Source of the DNA: Bacillus sp. EAC
GTDB taxonomy: Bacteria > Bacillota > Bacilli > Bacillales > Bacillaceae_G
NCBI RefSeq assembly: GCF_002156875.1
Contig: NZ_NCSY01000005.1
Span: 124,001 to 188,000, forward strand
DNA: 64,000 nucleotides
Direction: 5' to 3'
The translations under genes and the position numbers were made by a program. Shown here in pieces: positions 27,757 to 37,100 of this stretch. The notes beneath the pieces were generated by a model. The model was not told where the DNA came from, did not search any database, and was given only the letters and a program-made list of their open reading frames with translations. The first letter of the stretch is position 1; each line of letters starts with the position of its first letter.

Positions 27757-28836
27757 TTATATTGGTTGAAAAATATTTTGAGCTTCTGCAATCATCTTAT
27801 TAAATAACGTTTTTACAGTTTGATTCTCAGCTAATCTTGGGCTTTGACCGGACCAAAGTGACATGAATTCTTGATTATTTTGTAGTGCAGAAGCTTTTCT
27901 AATAGATTGAGTGAGTGCATTTTGAACTGGAAAATCCGGTATAGAAGATTCATGTTTTTGCATCTCTAAAATAAATTTATTATTAATTCCTCTTGCCAAT
28001 TTTCCAGAAAATGCACGAGTTAAGACTATTTGGTCTTCTTTTGCATTAAGAACAGATTCTTTATGCACCTGATGGGCACCACTTTCAACACAAGTTAAAA
28101 AAGCTGTACCCATTTGTACACCCTGAGCACCTAAACATATTGAAGCCATTAAACCTCGCCCATCCATTATACCTCCAGCAGCAATGACTGGAATGTTTAC
28201 TTCATCAACAACTTGTGGAACAAGTGACATTAGCCCTATTAGGCTCTCAGGAGATCCATTTAAAAAGTTCCCACGATGCCCACCAGCCTCACTTCCTTGA
28301 ACGACGACTATATCCATTCCTCTTTCTTCATTTTCAACTGCTTCTTCAACGTTAGTAGCTGTACCTATCAGGATGACGTTATTTCTTTTTAATTCAGCTA
28401 CGACTTCGATAGAAGGAATACCAAATGTAAAAGTGCAAATAGGTACTTTTTCTTCTAATACTACTTTAATTTGCTCATTAAACGTTTTAACTACATCATT
28501 CGATTTTGGAATTTCCAATCTATCCTCAACTTGTAGATTCAATTGATCACGAATAGGCTGTAATAATTGGCTAGCTGCTTCAATTTCATGATCCATATTA
28601 TTAAAATTATTGGGAACGAATAGATTTATCCCGAAATGGTTAGATGTTAACTGTTTAATTTCTCTGATTTGTTCACGTATTTGAATAGGAGTCATATAGC
28701 CTGCACCAATCGTTCCAAGCCCTCCAGAATTCGAAACCTCCGCTACTAATTTCGAAGTTGTTATTCCACCAGCCATTGGAGCTTGTATTATCGGATAGCC
28801 AATTTTCAAGAGATCTGTCATTTCATTATGCAACAT
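27757..28836 (-). CDS. Nitronate monooxygenase (2-nitropropane dioxygenase family)
   Basis: A 359-residue FMN-dependent TIM-barrel enzyme. The N-terminal GYPIIQAPMAGGI, the phosphate-binding GGIMDGRGL with AQGVQMGTAFL, and the central VVVQGSEAGGHRG (active-site His) are family signatures. It oxidises propionate-3-nitronate-like compounds. The related enoyl-ACP reductase FabK shares the fold and cannot be fully excluded. The start is the ATG at 28836 behind CGAGGTGAT. It is a single gene. Confidence 0.8.
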   Translation of the reverse strand: MLHNEMTDLLKIGYPIIQAPMAGGITTSKLVAEVSNSGGLGTIGAGYMTPIQIREQIREIKQLTSNHFGINLFVPNNFNNMDHEIEAASQLLQPIRDQLNLQVEDRLEIPKSNDVVKTFNEQIKVVLEEKVPICTFTFGIPSIEVVAELKRNNVILIGTATNVEEAVENEERGMDIVVVQGSEAGGHRGNFLNGSPESLIGLMSLVPQVVDEVNIPVIAAGGIMDGRGLMASICLGAQGVQMGTAFLTCVESGAHQVHKESVLNAKEDQIVLTRAFSGKLARGINNKFILEMQKHESSIPDFPVQNALTQSIRKASALQNNQEFMSLWSGQSPRLAENQTVKTLFNKMIAEAQNIFQPI

Positions 28837-28964
28837 AAATATCACCTCGATTATTTGTACCTATATACAGATACTTCAAACAAATTAAGCGCCGCCGAAG
28901 CTAGTACATTTGCTGTTACTAATGCGAGCAATAATAAACTATTCTATTATTACTTTCAGATTTC

Positions 28965-29408
28965 CTATTCAAGAACATCTTGAATAATATCAATATCAAA
29001 ATTACGTTGGGATCGAACATCCTTGATGATTTTCTTAATTGATTTACCGTTCCAAAGTTTCGTTTCATCCATTTTTAACACATCATTAAAAGTAAACCAA
29101 TCAGCATTGATAATTTCTAATCCATCGAAATGCAATTCTCCACTTACAATTTCGCTAACATAGTTAAATCTAACTAAGTGATTGCCAATTTGACTAATAA
29201 AATTATAAATTCCGGTTAAATTTAAGACATTAACATCATAACCTGTTTCCTCTTTGGCTTCCCTTTTAACTGCTTCTACTATGTTTTCTCCAGGTTCAAT
29301 TCCTCCAGAAGGTATATTCCAAAGTCCAAAATTATCTTTTTTTCCTTCCTGAATCATTAAAACCCTATCATCTTTTAATATTACTGTGCTAACTATTGCT
29401 GTTGCCAT
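28965..29408 (-). CDS. Nudix hydrolase
   Basis: A 147-residue hydrolase of nucleoside-diphosphate-X compounds. The Nudix box is complete: GGIEPGENIVEAVKREAKEE followed by TGY, with the metal-binding REAKEE core. The ATG at 29408 is chosen because GGGGTGTG lies directly upstream; the frame is open four codons further. The substrate cannot be predicted. Confidence 0.85.
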   Translation of the reverse strand: MATAIVSTVILKDDRVLMIQEGKKDNFGLWNIPSGGIEPGENIVEAVKREAKEETGYDVNVLNLTGIYNFISQIGNHLVRFNYVSEIVSGELHFDGLEIINADWFTFNDVLKMDETKLWNGKSIKKIIKDVRSQRNFDIDIIQDVLE

Positions 29409-29517
29409 AACACACCCCATATTTCGTTAAAATAAGTTTTAGTAGTTCACTAAATACGTAAAGACAACAAAATCTAGTTATTGATGATATTTTACACGAA
29501 AGGTTCGCTCAGAACAT

Positions 29518-29545
29518 AAAAAAATGAGTTCCCGTAGCAACTCAT
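29518..29545 (-). terminator. Terminator of mgsA
   Basis: ATGAGTT / AACTCAT stem followed by TTTTTTT on the minus strand, 80 bp after the mgsA stop. Confidence 0.8.
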
Positions 29546-29626
29546 CTAGTCCTAATAAGGAATTTCTATTAAATTTATCACTTTCCAATAAATTTAATGT
29601 TCAGCTTGTCTAATAGAAACATATAA

Positions 29627-30043
29627 TCATCTCTGTTCATTTTGCTTTTCATGAACAATATTTCTCCATTTTAGATCTCCACGCTCTAAACCATGAATCA
29701 GTATTTCTGCTGTTCCCATATTGGTAGCCAATGGAATTGAATAAACATCACATAAGCGGATTAAGGCCAAAATATCTGGTTCATGCGGCTGCGATGTAAG
29801 CGGATCACGAAAGAAGAAAACGATATCCATTAAATTTTGTGCGATCAAAGCTCCTATCTCTTGATCTCCACCAAGAGGACCTGATTTAAACCTATGTAAC
29901 TCTAAATTTGTATTTTCCATTATTCTTGTACCTGTTGTACCAGTAGAAAATAATTCGTGCTTAGACAAGATTACTTCATATGCTTTAGCAAAGTTTACCA
30001 TATCGTTTTTCTTACCATCATGCGCAATAAATGCAATTTTCAA
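29627..30043 (-). CDS. mgsA: Methylglyoxal synthase
   Basis: A 138-residue enzyme that turns dihydroxyacetone phosphate into methylglyoxal, a bypass of lower glycolysis. Family motifs: [10 protein letters not shown] at the start, STGTTGTRI for phosphate binding, [12 protein letters not shown] with the catalytic Asp, [11 protein letters not shown], and [11 protein letters not shown]. The start is taken as TTG at 30043 behind AAAGGA, giving MKIAFIAHD as in B. subtilis MgsA; longer in-frame starts would place the ribosome binding site inside the gene. Confidence 0.92.
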   Translation of the reverse strand: MKIAFIAHDGKKNDMVNFAKAYEVILSKHELFSTGTTGTRIMENTNLELHRFKSGPLGGDQEIGALIAQNLMDIVFFFRDPLTSQPHEPDILALIRLCDVYSIPLATNMGTAEILIHGLERGDLKWRNIVHEKQNEQR

Positions 30044-30166
30044 TATAAACATTCCTTTCAATATTTAATACTAAGATAAAAAACACACATTGCATCACCT
30101 ATTTTAATCAAAAGGCACTATGCAATTCCTATGTAGACAATCAAGTTGATATACAATTAGTCGAGC

Positions 30167-30877
30167 TCAAATATTTTGTTTATAGTTATTTCCTACTTCT
30201 ATTAAATCAGTAACAAAATCTTTTATATTGCCTACCAGTACTCCACCATGACCAGTACACATTGCACTTGGATCAATGGAATTAAATCCATTTAAACCGC
30301 TGAGAAATACATTTAAGTTCTCTTTTTTCACTCCACCATTACGTAAATACTCTATCCATTCGCTTCTAAGTTCATTCCCTTCTGATTCTAATCCATCTTT
30401 TGAAAGTGGATCACAAAAAAAGCATAAGAAATCACCTGTAAACAATACTTTTGATGAACGGTGATAAAAAGCTACAGATCCTGGGGTATGGTACCCAACT
30501 AAAATGCATTCAAAATCCTTTCTTATTTCATGATCTGATAATTGATACTTAAAATGCGTCGGATCTGCTATTTCCATGCTATTTTCCTCATTTGGGTGAA
30601 TAAACTTCTTAGCATTTTTAAAAATAGTTGAACCTTGTATATGATCCTCATGACCATGGGTTGCTAAAACAAGCCTAACATCACTTGGTGATTTTCCTAA
30701 TTTATGTAATGCTTCTTCAAGAATAATTGAATGCTCCATTTTACAAGAGTCTATTAGAGTAACTCCTTCTTCTTCAGAATAAAATAACAATTATTATAAG
30801 AATTCCAATTTGAATCCCCATATCACTAAAACATACACATTATCCCTAACATTTTCGATTAAACTTTCCATATTCAT
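30167..30877 (-). pseudogene. MBL-fold metallo-hydrolase interrupted by two stop codons
   Basis: The main frame (30167-30790) holds a metallo-beta-lactamase-fold protein with THGHEDHIQG and a later GDF and GHGG motif, but it begins abruptly inside the fold at a TTG. In the same frame upstream, tandem TAA TAA codons (30791-30796) separate it from a further 27 in-frame codons that start at ATG 30877 behind GGGGGT and read MNMESLIENVRDNVYVLV. So the natural N-terminus is present but cut off by the stops. Either the gene is dead or a shortened protein is made from the TTG. Confidence 0.65.
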
Positions 30878-30899
30878 ACCCCCATGACAAAAGAAATCC

Positions 30900-31350
30900 C
30901 AAAATATTTATCTTTAAATAGCTATTTTCTATTATTCGACATTAATTTTTTAATCCCTTGTGTATCTGATATGAACGAAACTATCAACAGTAAAAAATGT
31001 ATGTAAAAAGATCTAGTTTGCTCCCCTTCGAATAATACCTCTTACCATAGACCATGTTCACACCTCTCAGTTCAAATCCCGATACCACTAACTTACTCCC
31101 AAATTAATCCAAACTTTCAATAGATTAACAACATACGAAATATCTATTATTGGTTTAGCTTAACCTATCCCCTTCTCTTTAGTAGATACGGAATGGGAAA
31201 AAAAACCTAAAAACCCCAACTCATTTTGTTGTATTCGCACCTTTTTGGAAAATCGAGTGAAAATAACATCAATTTTACAGAAGAAATTAGGTTGAAAGTC
31301 ATTCTGGAAACCCCCTTTGAAATCTACTAGCAAGATATTTAACATGATTA
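30900..31350. other. Non-coding stretch before the protease gene
   Basis: About 450 bp without a supported gene, riboswitch or repeat. Only short ORFs without ribosome binding sites are present. The CodY-like box lies at its right end. Confidence 0.4.
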
Positions 31351-31357
31351 TTAAGAT

Positions 31358-31372
31358 AATTTTCCGAAAATT
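31358..31372. promoter_or_regulatory. CodY box upstream of the secreted protease
   Basis: AATTTTCCGAAAATT matches the CodY consensus AATTTTCWGAAAATT at 14 of 15 positions and is itself palindromic apart from the centre. It lies 54 bp before the protease start, a place where binding would block transcription in rich medium. Confidence 0.75.
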
Positions 31373-31425
31373 AAGAAATGAAATATTATCGGAGCTTTAT
31401 ATCAAACTATGAAAAGAGGGAAACT

Positions 31426-34400
31426 ATGAAAAATGAACAACGTCGATGGTTTAACAAAGCAATAAAAGCCTCAACTCCTATCGCTCTATCATTAGGGCTA
31501 CTTCTTCCGTCCATGCAAACTGGCTTGACGAATGCATCTGCCAAAACAAATCAATCGAATGCAGAAAAAATTCTAGCGTCCTTAACTGATGAACAACGGG
31601 CAGCCCTAAACAAATCTGAGGCAAAGGAGAATTATGGACTTCAAGGGTTTGATGAGAAAGAGCTAAAGGAGAACAGAGATATTTCAGTCATTGTTCAGTT
31701 TAAATCGAAACCTGGACAAGCTGCAGTCCTTGATGCTGCTTTGGATGGAAAATCGTTAACAAGAGATGTAGCACGAAGCAAAGTCGACCAAGAGCATTCA
31801 ACGTTCCAAAATGATCTCAAACAAATCTTCCCTGCAAACAATAGTATGCAACGATCGCTTCCATCCACTGGAAAAGGTTTAAATATAGTAGAAACGCCTT
31901 ACCAAATCAAGCGTTCCTTTAAAACTTCCTATAATGGAGTTTCCATGACGCTACCAGCAAACCAAGTTGAATCACTTATGCAGTCAGATGTTGTACAAGC
32001 AATTTACAAAGATACTACATTTACAATTGAGCCACCTTCCATTGCAAAATCTAAAGGAAAACCAGGTGAATCAGATAAACCAGAGTCAACTGTGACTGGG
32101 GATGCTGTTTCATTCTTAGGAGTGGACAAGCTACATAAAGAAGGCATTACTGGCAAGGGAGTCAAAGTAGCGGTCATCGATACAGGGATTGACTACAATC
32201 ATCCTGATCTCAAAGATGCCTATAAAGGCGGATATGATTTTGTAAATAATGACAATGATCCGATGGAAACAACCTATGAAGATTGGAAAAAATCTGGAGG
32301 ACCTGAATTTGCTGGCAATGGTTCTGCCTATTACACTTCACATGGAACACATGTATCAGGTACAATCGCTTCTCAAGCGATAAATAACAGTGAGGTTTCC
32401 GTCAAAGGAATTGCCCCAGATGCTGATCTATATGTATACAAAGTACTTGGTCCTTATGGTTCTGGTACTTCCGCCAATATTATTGCTGCTATCGATCAAG
32501 CTGTCGTTTCTGGAATGGATGTCATGAATCTTTCATTAGGTGCTACTCTTAATGATCCATATTTTCCAACTAGTACTGCAATTAACTATGCCGTTTTAAG
32601 TGGTGTAACCGCAGTGATAGCAGCTGGAAACTCTGGACCTGGATTCTATTCCTTAGGATCTCCTGGAGCAGCAGCACTAGCACTTACTGTTGGAGCGAGT
32701 GATATTTCGATGCCAATTACGACCATGAAAGGCAACGTAATATCTGGACCATCGATTGATCTACAAACGATGGCCAGAAGTTTTTCTGATAATCTCACTA
32801 CATTCAAAGGAAAAAGTTTTGAAATGGTTGACGTTGATTTAGGTGGAGATGCCGACTACACCAATAAAGATGTGACAGGCAAAATCGCATTAGTTGAACG
32901 TGGTACCTACGCACTGGCAGATAAAATTAAGTTTGCAAAAAAACATGGGGCCAGTGCCGTTCTCCTCTATAACAATGTAGAAGGACATATTGGAGCTTAT
33001 CTTGGGGAGGCAAATGATTATATCCCTACCTTCTCTGTAACACAACAAGATGGACAATCATTAAAGGCACAAGTAGCAGCAGGTAACAAAAAATTCACTT
33101 TTACTGATGTAACTGTTACTGAAACAGAGGGAGACAAGTTAGCAGATTTTAGCTCACGTGGTCCTACATTAAGCACATTTGATGTAAAACCAGAAGTTGT
33201 CGCGCCAGGTGTAAGTATTCTCTCCACTGTACCAGCTTATATTACTAACTCAGTTACACCTACTGATTATTCAGGTGCCTATGCTCGAATGAGTGGCACG
33301 TCTATGGCAACACCAAATGTAGCAGGTATAGCAGCCTTAATGTTACAAGCAAATCCAAATCTACAACCTGATGATATCAAAACTTTATTAATGAATACCG
33401 CGGATCCACTAAATGGGGACTACCTTCCGTATGAACAAGGAGCAGGACGAGTCGATCCAAATGAAGCGATTCATCCAAGAATGGAAGTTCAAGTTCAAGA
33501 TGAAACTCTTATACCTTATGGGGAAGAAATGGTCACCATAGAAGAACAAACTGGCGGTATCAGCTTTGGTGAGCTTTATACAGGCGAAGATCATTCGATT
33601 AATAAACCAGTTACATTGCAAAACTTTGAAAAAGAAAATAAAACGTTTATCGCAAATGTTCATTTTCAATTAATAAAAGGAGGCTCAGATCCAAAGGCTA
33701 ATGGAGTGAAATTAGCCATCAATCCGGTAATTCAAGTAAAGAAAAACGAAACTAAAAGTGTAAATGTAGCACTCACCCTACCGAAAACAGCAAAAGAAGG
33801 CGTTTATACTGGTTATATTATCCTATCTAACCAAAAAGATAAAAACGAGAAATATCGTATTCCATTTAGTGTTAAAACGATAGAGGAAGGTTTTTATGGG
33901 TTTGCAGTCAATAAAGCCTCGACTACCCTAGAATATAGAATTTCTCAAACGGAACCGATGGGAATGGCCTCTGGTAGCGTTTCACCTACATTAACTTTTA
34001 ATATGAAAACACCCATGAAAAAAATGGACATCGTTTGGCAAGATGGAAAAACCGGTCAAGATCTTGGTTTTGCTACATCATTGGATCTATCCAAAATGAA
34101 CACAAATACGTATATTATTTGCATCCTCACCATTCTTGGCAGTTATTATCCATTTACAGGTGATCCAGATCATCCGATTTCTGCTATTGCCGAAAACGCA
34201 AAACCAGGTTATTACAAGTTAAAGCTGATTTCGACCAGTGCGACAGGTAAAACTTTTATCGACTATGTAGATACTTATGTGGATATCGAACAACCGGAAG
34301 TTACAACTTCATTAGATCAAGAATCACCATTTCACGAATACAAACCTGGACAAGAAACGTATCCTTTTTCGATGCAAATTACTGATCCACAGGTGAAGGA

Positions 34401-35613
34401 AATGCAAGATGCCGGGATGGAAGTAGATTTATCCGATACCTCTTTTCAATATGCTATACATACTTCACCACTATCCCAAATTATTAATATGGATAAAGAT
34501 GGTAAGTTTTCTGAAGACATTGTGATGCATCCAGAAATACCTGCTTTAAGTTTCTCGATAAAAGGAAGAGATGTTGCTGTAAATAGTCCAGTAGATAAAA
34601 ACTATTATTTTATTAAAGAGGGTACACCAAACGCATATATCACTAGCCCAATAAAAGAAGTAACGATGGGTGATACCGTAAAGGCAACTCTGAAATTAGA
34701 TAATATTTCATCCCTATCATCTGCTAGTTGGACTTTCGGAAATCTAGATAAAAACTTTGAGATTGTCGATGCCAAACCAAATGCAGAGTTAAGTCAATAT
34801 GGAGAAGCAAAAGTGACGCTTACGAATTCAGGTACTCCAACTGTACAATTGGAACTGCCATCAACGACTCAAATACAAGACAAAGTGGCTGCGGTCGATC
34901 TTACTTTAAAAGTGAAAGATTCTGCCTTTAGTACTTCTGTCAAACTAGATCCTACTGTCTCTATTTCCAACACTGAAGGAACTAGTAATTTAATTAAAGC
35001 AGGATATACTTGGGGGTTATTATCTTCTTTCTCTGAGCTAGAAGGCCCGCTTACTGCCGAAGGTTTTTTAAATCCAGGCACTACGAATAAGTATAAAAAT
35101 GTTGACTGGCCAAACTCAGGTGCATCCATCAAACTAACTCAATCGAATGGTAACATATTTGATATTACGCCAACTTTAGTGAAGGATGTCAATCGTTTTG
35201 CTATCTCTAAATTACCATTGACTGGCGACTTATGGTCCTATGAATTTACTTTACCAGGACACTTTATGGTCAAAATTCCGATGATGTCCGGTTTTGAATA
35301 TAAAGGGACTCTTTATGGTCAAGAAAAGATCCTTATAAGTAATTACTTTATTAAAAAGGCAGTTGCAGGAGATGTGAATAAAGACCAAGTGATTGATATC
35401 AAAGATGCACTGGAGATTCAAAAAACATGGGGAAGCGATACTCGTGCAGCAGATATTAACTGGGATGGAAAAGTTGATGCGACAGATCTCAAGTTTGTCC
35501 AAAATAACTATCTCAAAGTAAATCCATTTGTGAACAATACACCATCTCCAGTAGATCAAATGAATGGAAAAAAACTCGAAGATATTCTAAAGGAATTAGG
35601 CATCACTTCATAA
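31426..35613 (+). CDS. Large secreted subtilisin-like serine protease with PA and dockerin-like domains
   Basis: A 1395-residue exported S8 protease. Order: signal peptide cut near NASA-K, I9-type propeptide (about 65-190), catalytic domain with Asp252 (VAVIDTGID), His306 (SHGTHVSG) and Ser626 (SGTSMATPNVAG), an inserted protease-associated domain between His and Ser, several beta-sandwich (Fn3-like) modules, and a C-terminal dockerin-like pair of Ca-binding repeats (GDVNKDQVIDIKDAL near 1315 and DINWDGKVDATDL near 1342). It resembles Vpr-type minor extracellular proteases but is longer. The ATG at 31426 follows AGAGGGAA; the upstream frame is not signal-like. A CodY box precedes it and a terminator follows. 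Confidence 0.88.
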   Translation: MKNEQRRWFNKAIKASTPIALSLGLLLPSMQTGLTNASAKTNQSNAEKILASLTDEQRAALNKSEAKENYGLQGFDEKELKENRDISVIVQFKSKPGQAAVLDAALDGKSLTRDVARSKVDQEHSTFQNDLKQIFPANNSMQRSLPSTGKGLNIVETPYQIKRSFKTSYNGVSMTLPANQVESLMQSDVVQAIYKDTTFTIEPPSIAKSKGKPGESDKPESTVTGDAVSFLGVDKLHKEGITGKGVKVAVIDTGIDYNHPDLKDAYKGGYDFVNNDNDPMETTYEDWKKSGGPEFAGNGSAYYTSHGTHVSGTIASQAINNSEVSVKGIAPDADLYVYKVLGPYGSGTSANIIAAIDQAVVSGMDVMNLSLGATLNDPYFPTSTAINYAVLSGVTAVIAAGNSGPGFYSLGSPGAAALALTVGASDISMPITTMKGNVISGPSIDLQTMARSFSDNLTTFKGKSFEMVDVDLGGDADYTNKDVTGKIALVERGTYALADKIKFAKKHGASAVLLYNNVEGHIGAYLGEANDYIPTFSVTQQDGQSLKAQVAAGNKKFTFTDVTVTETEGDKLADFSSRGPTLSTFDVKPEVVAPGVSILSTVPAYITNSVTPTDYSGAYARMSGTSMATPNVAGIAALMLQANPNLQPDDIKTLLMNTADPLNGDYLPYEQGAGRVDPNEAIHPRMEVQVQDETLIPYGEEMVTIEEQTGGISFGELYTGEDHSINKPVTLQNFEKENKTFIANVHFQLIKGGSDPKANGVKLAINPVIQVKKNETKSVNVALTLPKTAKEGVYTGYIILSNQKDKNEKYRIPFSVKTIEEGFYGFAVNKASTTLEYRISQTEPMGMASGSVSPTLTFNMKTPMKKMDIVWQDGKTGQDLGFATSLDLSKMNTNTYIICILTILGSYYPFTGDPDHPISAIAENAKPGYYKLKLISTSATGKTFIDYVDTYVDIEQPEVTTSLDQESPFHEYKPGQETYPFSMQITDPQVKEMQDAGMEVDLSDTSFQYAIHTSPLSQIINMDKDGKFSEDIVMHPEIPALSFSIKGRDVAVNSPVDKNYYFIKEGTPNAYITSPIKEVTMGDTVKATLKLDNISSLSSASWTFGNLDKNFEIVDAKPNAELSQYGEAKVTLTNSGTPTVQLELPSTTQIQDKVAAVDLTLKVKDSAFSTSVKLDPTVSISNTEGTSNLIKAGYTWGLLSSFSELEGPLTAEGFLNPGTTNKYKNVDWPNSGASIKLTQSNGNIFDITPTLVKDVNRFAISKLPLTGDLWSYEFTLPGHFMVKIPMMSGFEYKGTLYGQEKILISNYFIKKAVAGDVNKDQVIDIKDALEIQKTWGSDTRAADINWDGKVDATDLKFVQNNYLKVNPFVNNTPSPVDQMNGKKLEDILKELGITS

Positions 35614-35667
35614 AATCTTACTACTAAATAATTAATATAAAACTACGCTAAGTAAACTATGAAAATG

Positions 35668-35710
35668 AAAAGGCGATTTTTCCGATACTAAAGGAAAATC
35701 GCCTTTTTTA
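35668..35710 (+). terminator. Terminator of the protease gene
   Basis: AAAGGCGATTTTTCC / GGAAAATCGCCTTTTTT long stem with T-tract. Confidence 0.9.
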
Positions 35711-35760
35711 ACCATCAAATATTGAATAATACTAGTTTTTATCCTTACAGTCCATTATTC

Positions 35761-36221
35761 TCAAAAACCTATATTCTCTGCAATCTTTTTCAGTTCTTTA
35801 GCACGGGAAACAATAAAAGCTCTCATGTACTTTTCCAAAAACAACTTATCAATTAGTACACCAAGTGGACCGAACGGAGACTTGTATTGAAATGTATCTT
35901 TCATTAAAGTTCCACCCTCTGCTTCGACAAACTGATGGGTATGAGTAAAGGAATGGAATGCCCCCTTCGTCATAATATCTACGAATTGATTTGGCTTTTC
36001 CATTAAAATTACCTTTGCTGTCAGCTTTTGTTTAATACCAATGTGAACTGCTTCCCAAGTAATTGAATCCCCCTGCTCTAGTAGCCCTCTTCTGTTACAC
36101 CTCCAATTGCTCTTTCTTTTGTTTGGGAGGTCGTTAGAGTATGAATTTCCACGTTCCTAGCAAGATCAAAACATACTTCAATTGGTGCTTTAATGAATTG
36201 TTGATGTTCAATAAGAGGCAT
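35761..36221 (-). pseudogene. SRPBCC-family protein gene broken by a one-base deletion
   Basis: From ATG 36221 (GGAGAA upstream) the frame reads MPLIEHQQFIKAPIEVCFDL and continues to GGVTEEGY, then stops. Inserting one G in the GGG at 36085-36087 restores a reading EEGLLEQGDSITWEAVHIG that runs directly into the downstream ORF (ending VSRAKELKKIAENIGF). Together this is a complete polyketide-cyclase/START-like ligand-binding protein of about 150 residues. The loss of one G in a G-run is a typical inactivating frameshift, or a sequencing error. Confidence 0.75.
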
Positions 36222-36313
36222 TATTTTTTCTCCTTTATTAAGGAATGTTTAGTATCACCATTATATTTCATTGATTCGAATATTACTTACATTTATAAAT
36301 CACTATTTACAAT

Positions 36314-36349
36314 AAAAAATGAGCCCTTTACTTATATCAGTAAGGGGCT
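36314..36349 (-). terminator. Terminator of the GH1-ROK-GntR operon
   Basis: On the minus strand AGCCCCTTACT / AGTAAAGGGCT followed by CATTTTTTATT. Confidence 0.8.
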
Positions 36350-36383
36350 TCTTTCTCACATATCATTATTCTTCTCTATTTAC

Positions 36384-37100
36384 CTACTCATTAATGATTA
36401 CTGTTTGAAATTCATAAGATTGATAAGAATGGTGTGTTATTGAGTACTCAAAGACCTTCCCATTATCTAAAAAAACGATCTGTTCAACTTCCATTACCGG
36501 ATCATGTTTGTGAATATTTAAGAGTTGAATGTCATTTGCATTTCCTTTAACTGCTCTGAGTATTTTTTGAGCGCTTTTGATTTTCAACTTCAACTCTTCT
36601 TGAATATAATGATAGATGGACTTATTCACATGTTTTTCTGATAATCCTGGGATTACAGAAATTGGCATGTATGTTTCTTCAAGTGCAAATGGTTTATTAT
36701 CAACAACTCGGAGTCTTTTAATTTCATAAATAAAACTATTTAACTCACAATTTAATAATGAAGCCAATTGCTGAGATGCTGGAATAACGTGAAAAGCCAA
36801 CACCTTTGTTTTTACCCGCTTTTCCCCTACTTTTTGGGTTAGGCCAAAATGGTTTTTATCATTACGTTTTAACTGATGAACATTAAATAAAGGTGCTTCC
36901 TTTACGATTGTTCCATGTCCGCGCCTTTTAACGATTAGCCCTTCGTTAACAAGGAGGTCCATCGCTTTTTTCACAGTCATTTTACTACATTCATATTGTT
37001 CAGCTAATGAAAACTCATCTGGAAGCATTTCATTTACTTTATAAATTTGATTAGTAATCTTACTTCGAATATCATCGGCAATCTCGTTATATTTGCTCAC
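36384..37100 (-). CDS. GntR/HutC-family regulator with UTRA domain (GmuR-like)
   Basis: A 238-residue repressor: N-terminal winged helix (DEFSLAEQYECSKMTVKKAM, LVNEGLIVKRRGHGTIV) and a C-terminal UTRA ligand-binding domain. The start overlaps the end of the ROK gene by 14 bp. Its operon contains a GH1 phospho-glycosidase, so it should respond to a phosphorylated beta-glucoside or mannoside. The likely operator is the perfect palindrome at 39507-39528 in front of the operon. GmuR of the B. subtilis glucomannan operon is the nearest described relative I can suggest. Confidence 0.8.
   Translation of the reverse strand: MSKYNEIADDIRSKITNQIYKVNEMLPDEFSLAEQYECSKMTVKKAMDLLVNEGLIVKRRGHGTIVKEAPLFNVHQLKRNDKNHFGLTQKVGEKRVKTKVLAFHVIPASQQLASLLNCELNSFIYEIKRLRVVDNKPFALEETYMPISVIPGLSEKHVNKSIYHYIQEELKLKIKSAQKILRAVKGNANDIQLLNIHKHDPVMEVEQIVFLDNGKVFEYSITHHSYQSYEFQTVIINE

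Noticed and set aside
28846-28983. Plus-strand open stretch with protein-like reading (SAAEASTFAVTNAS)
   Set aside because: No start with a ribosome binding site, and it overlaps the end of the Nudix gene; not enough to call a gene or remnant.
31160-31345. 61-codon minus-strand ORF before the protease gene
   Set aside because: No ribosome binding site, no recognisable composition and no context; chance ORF in AT-rich DNA.
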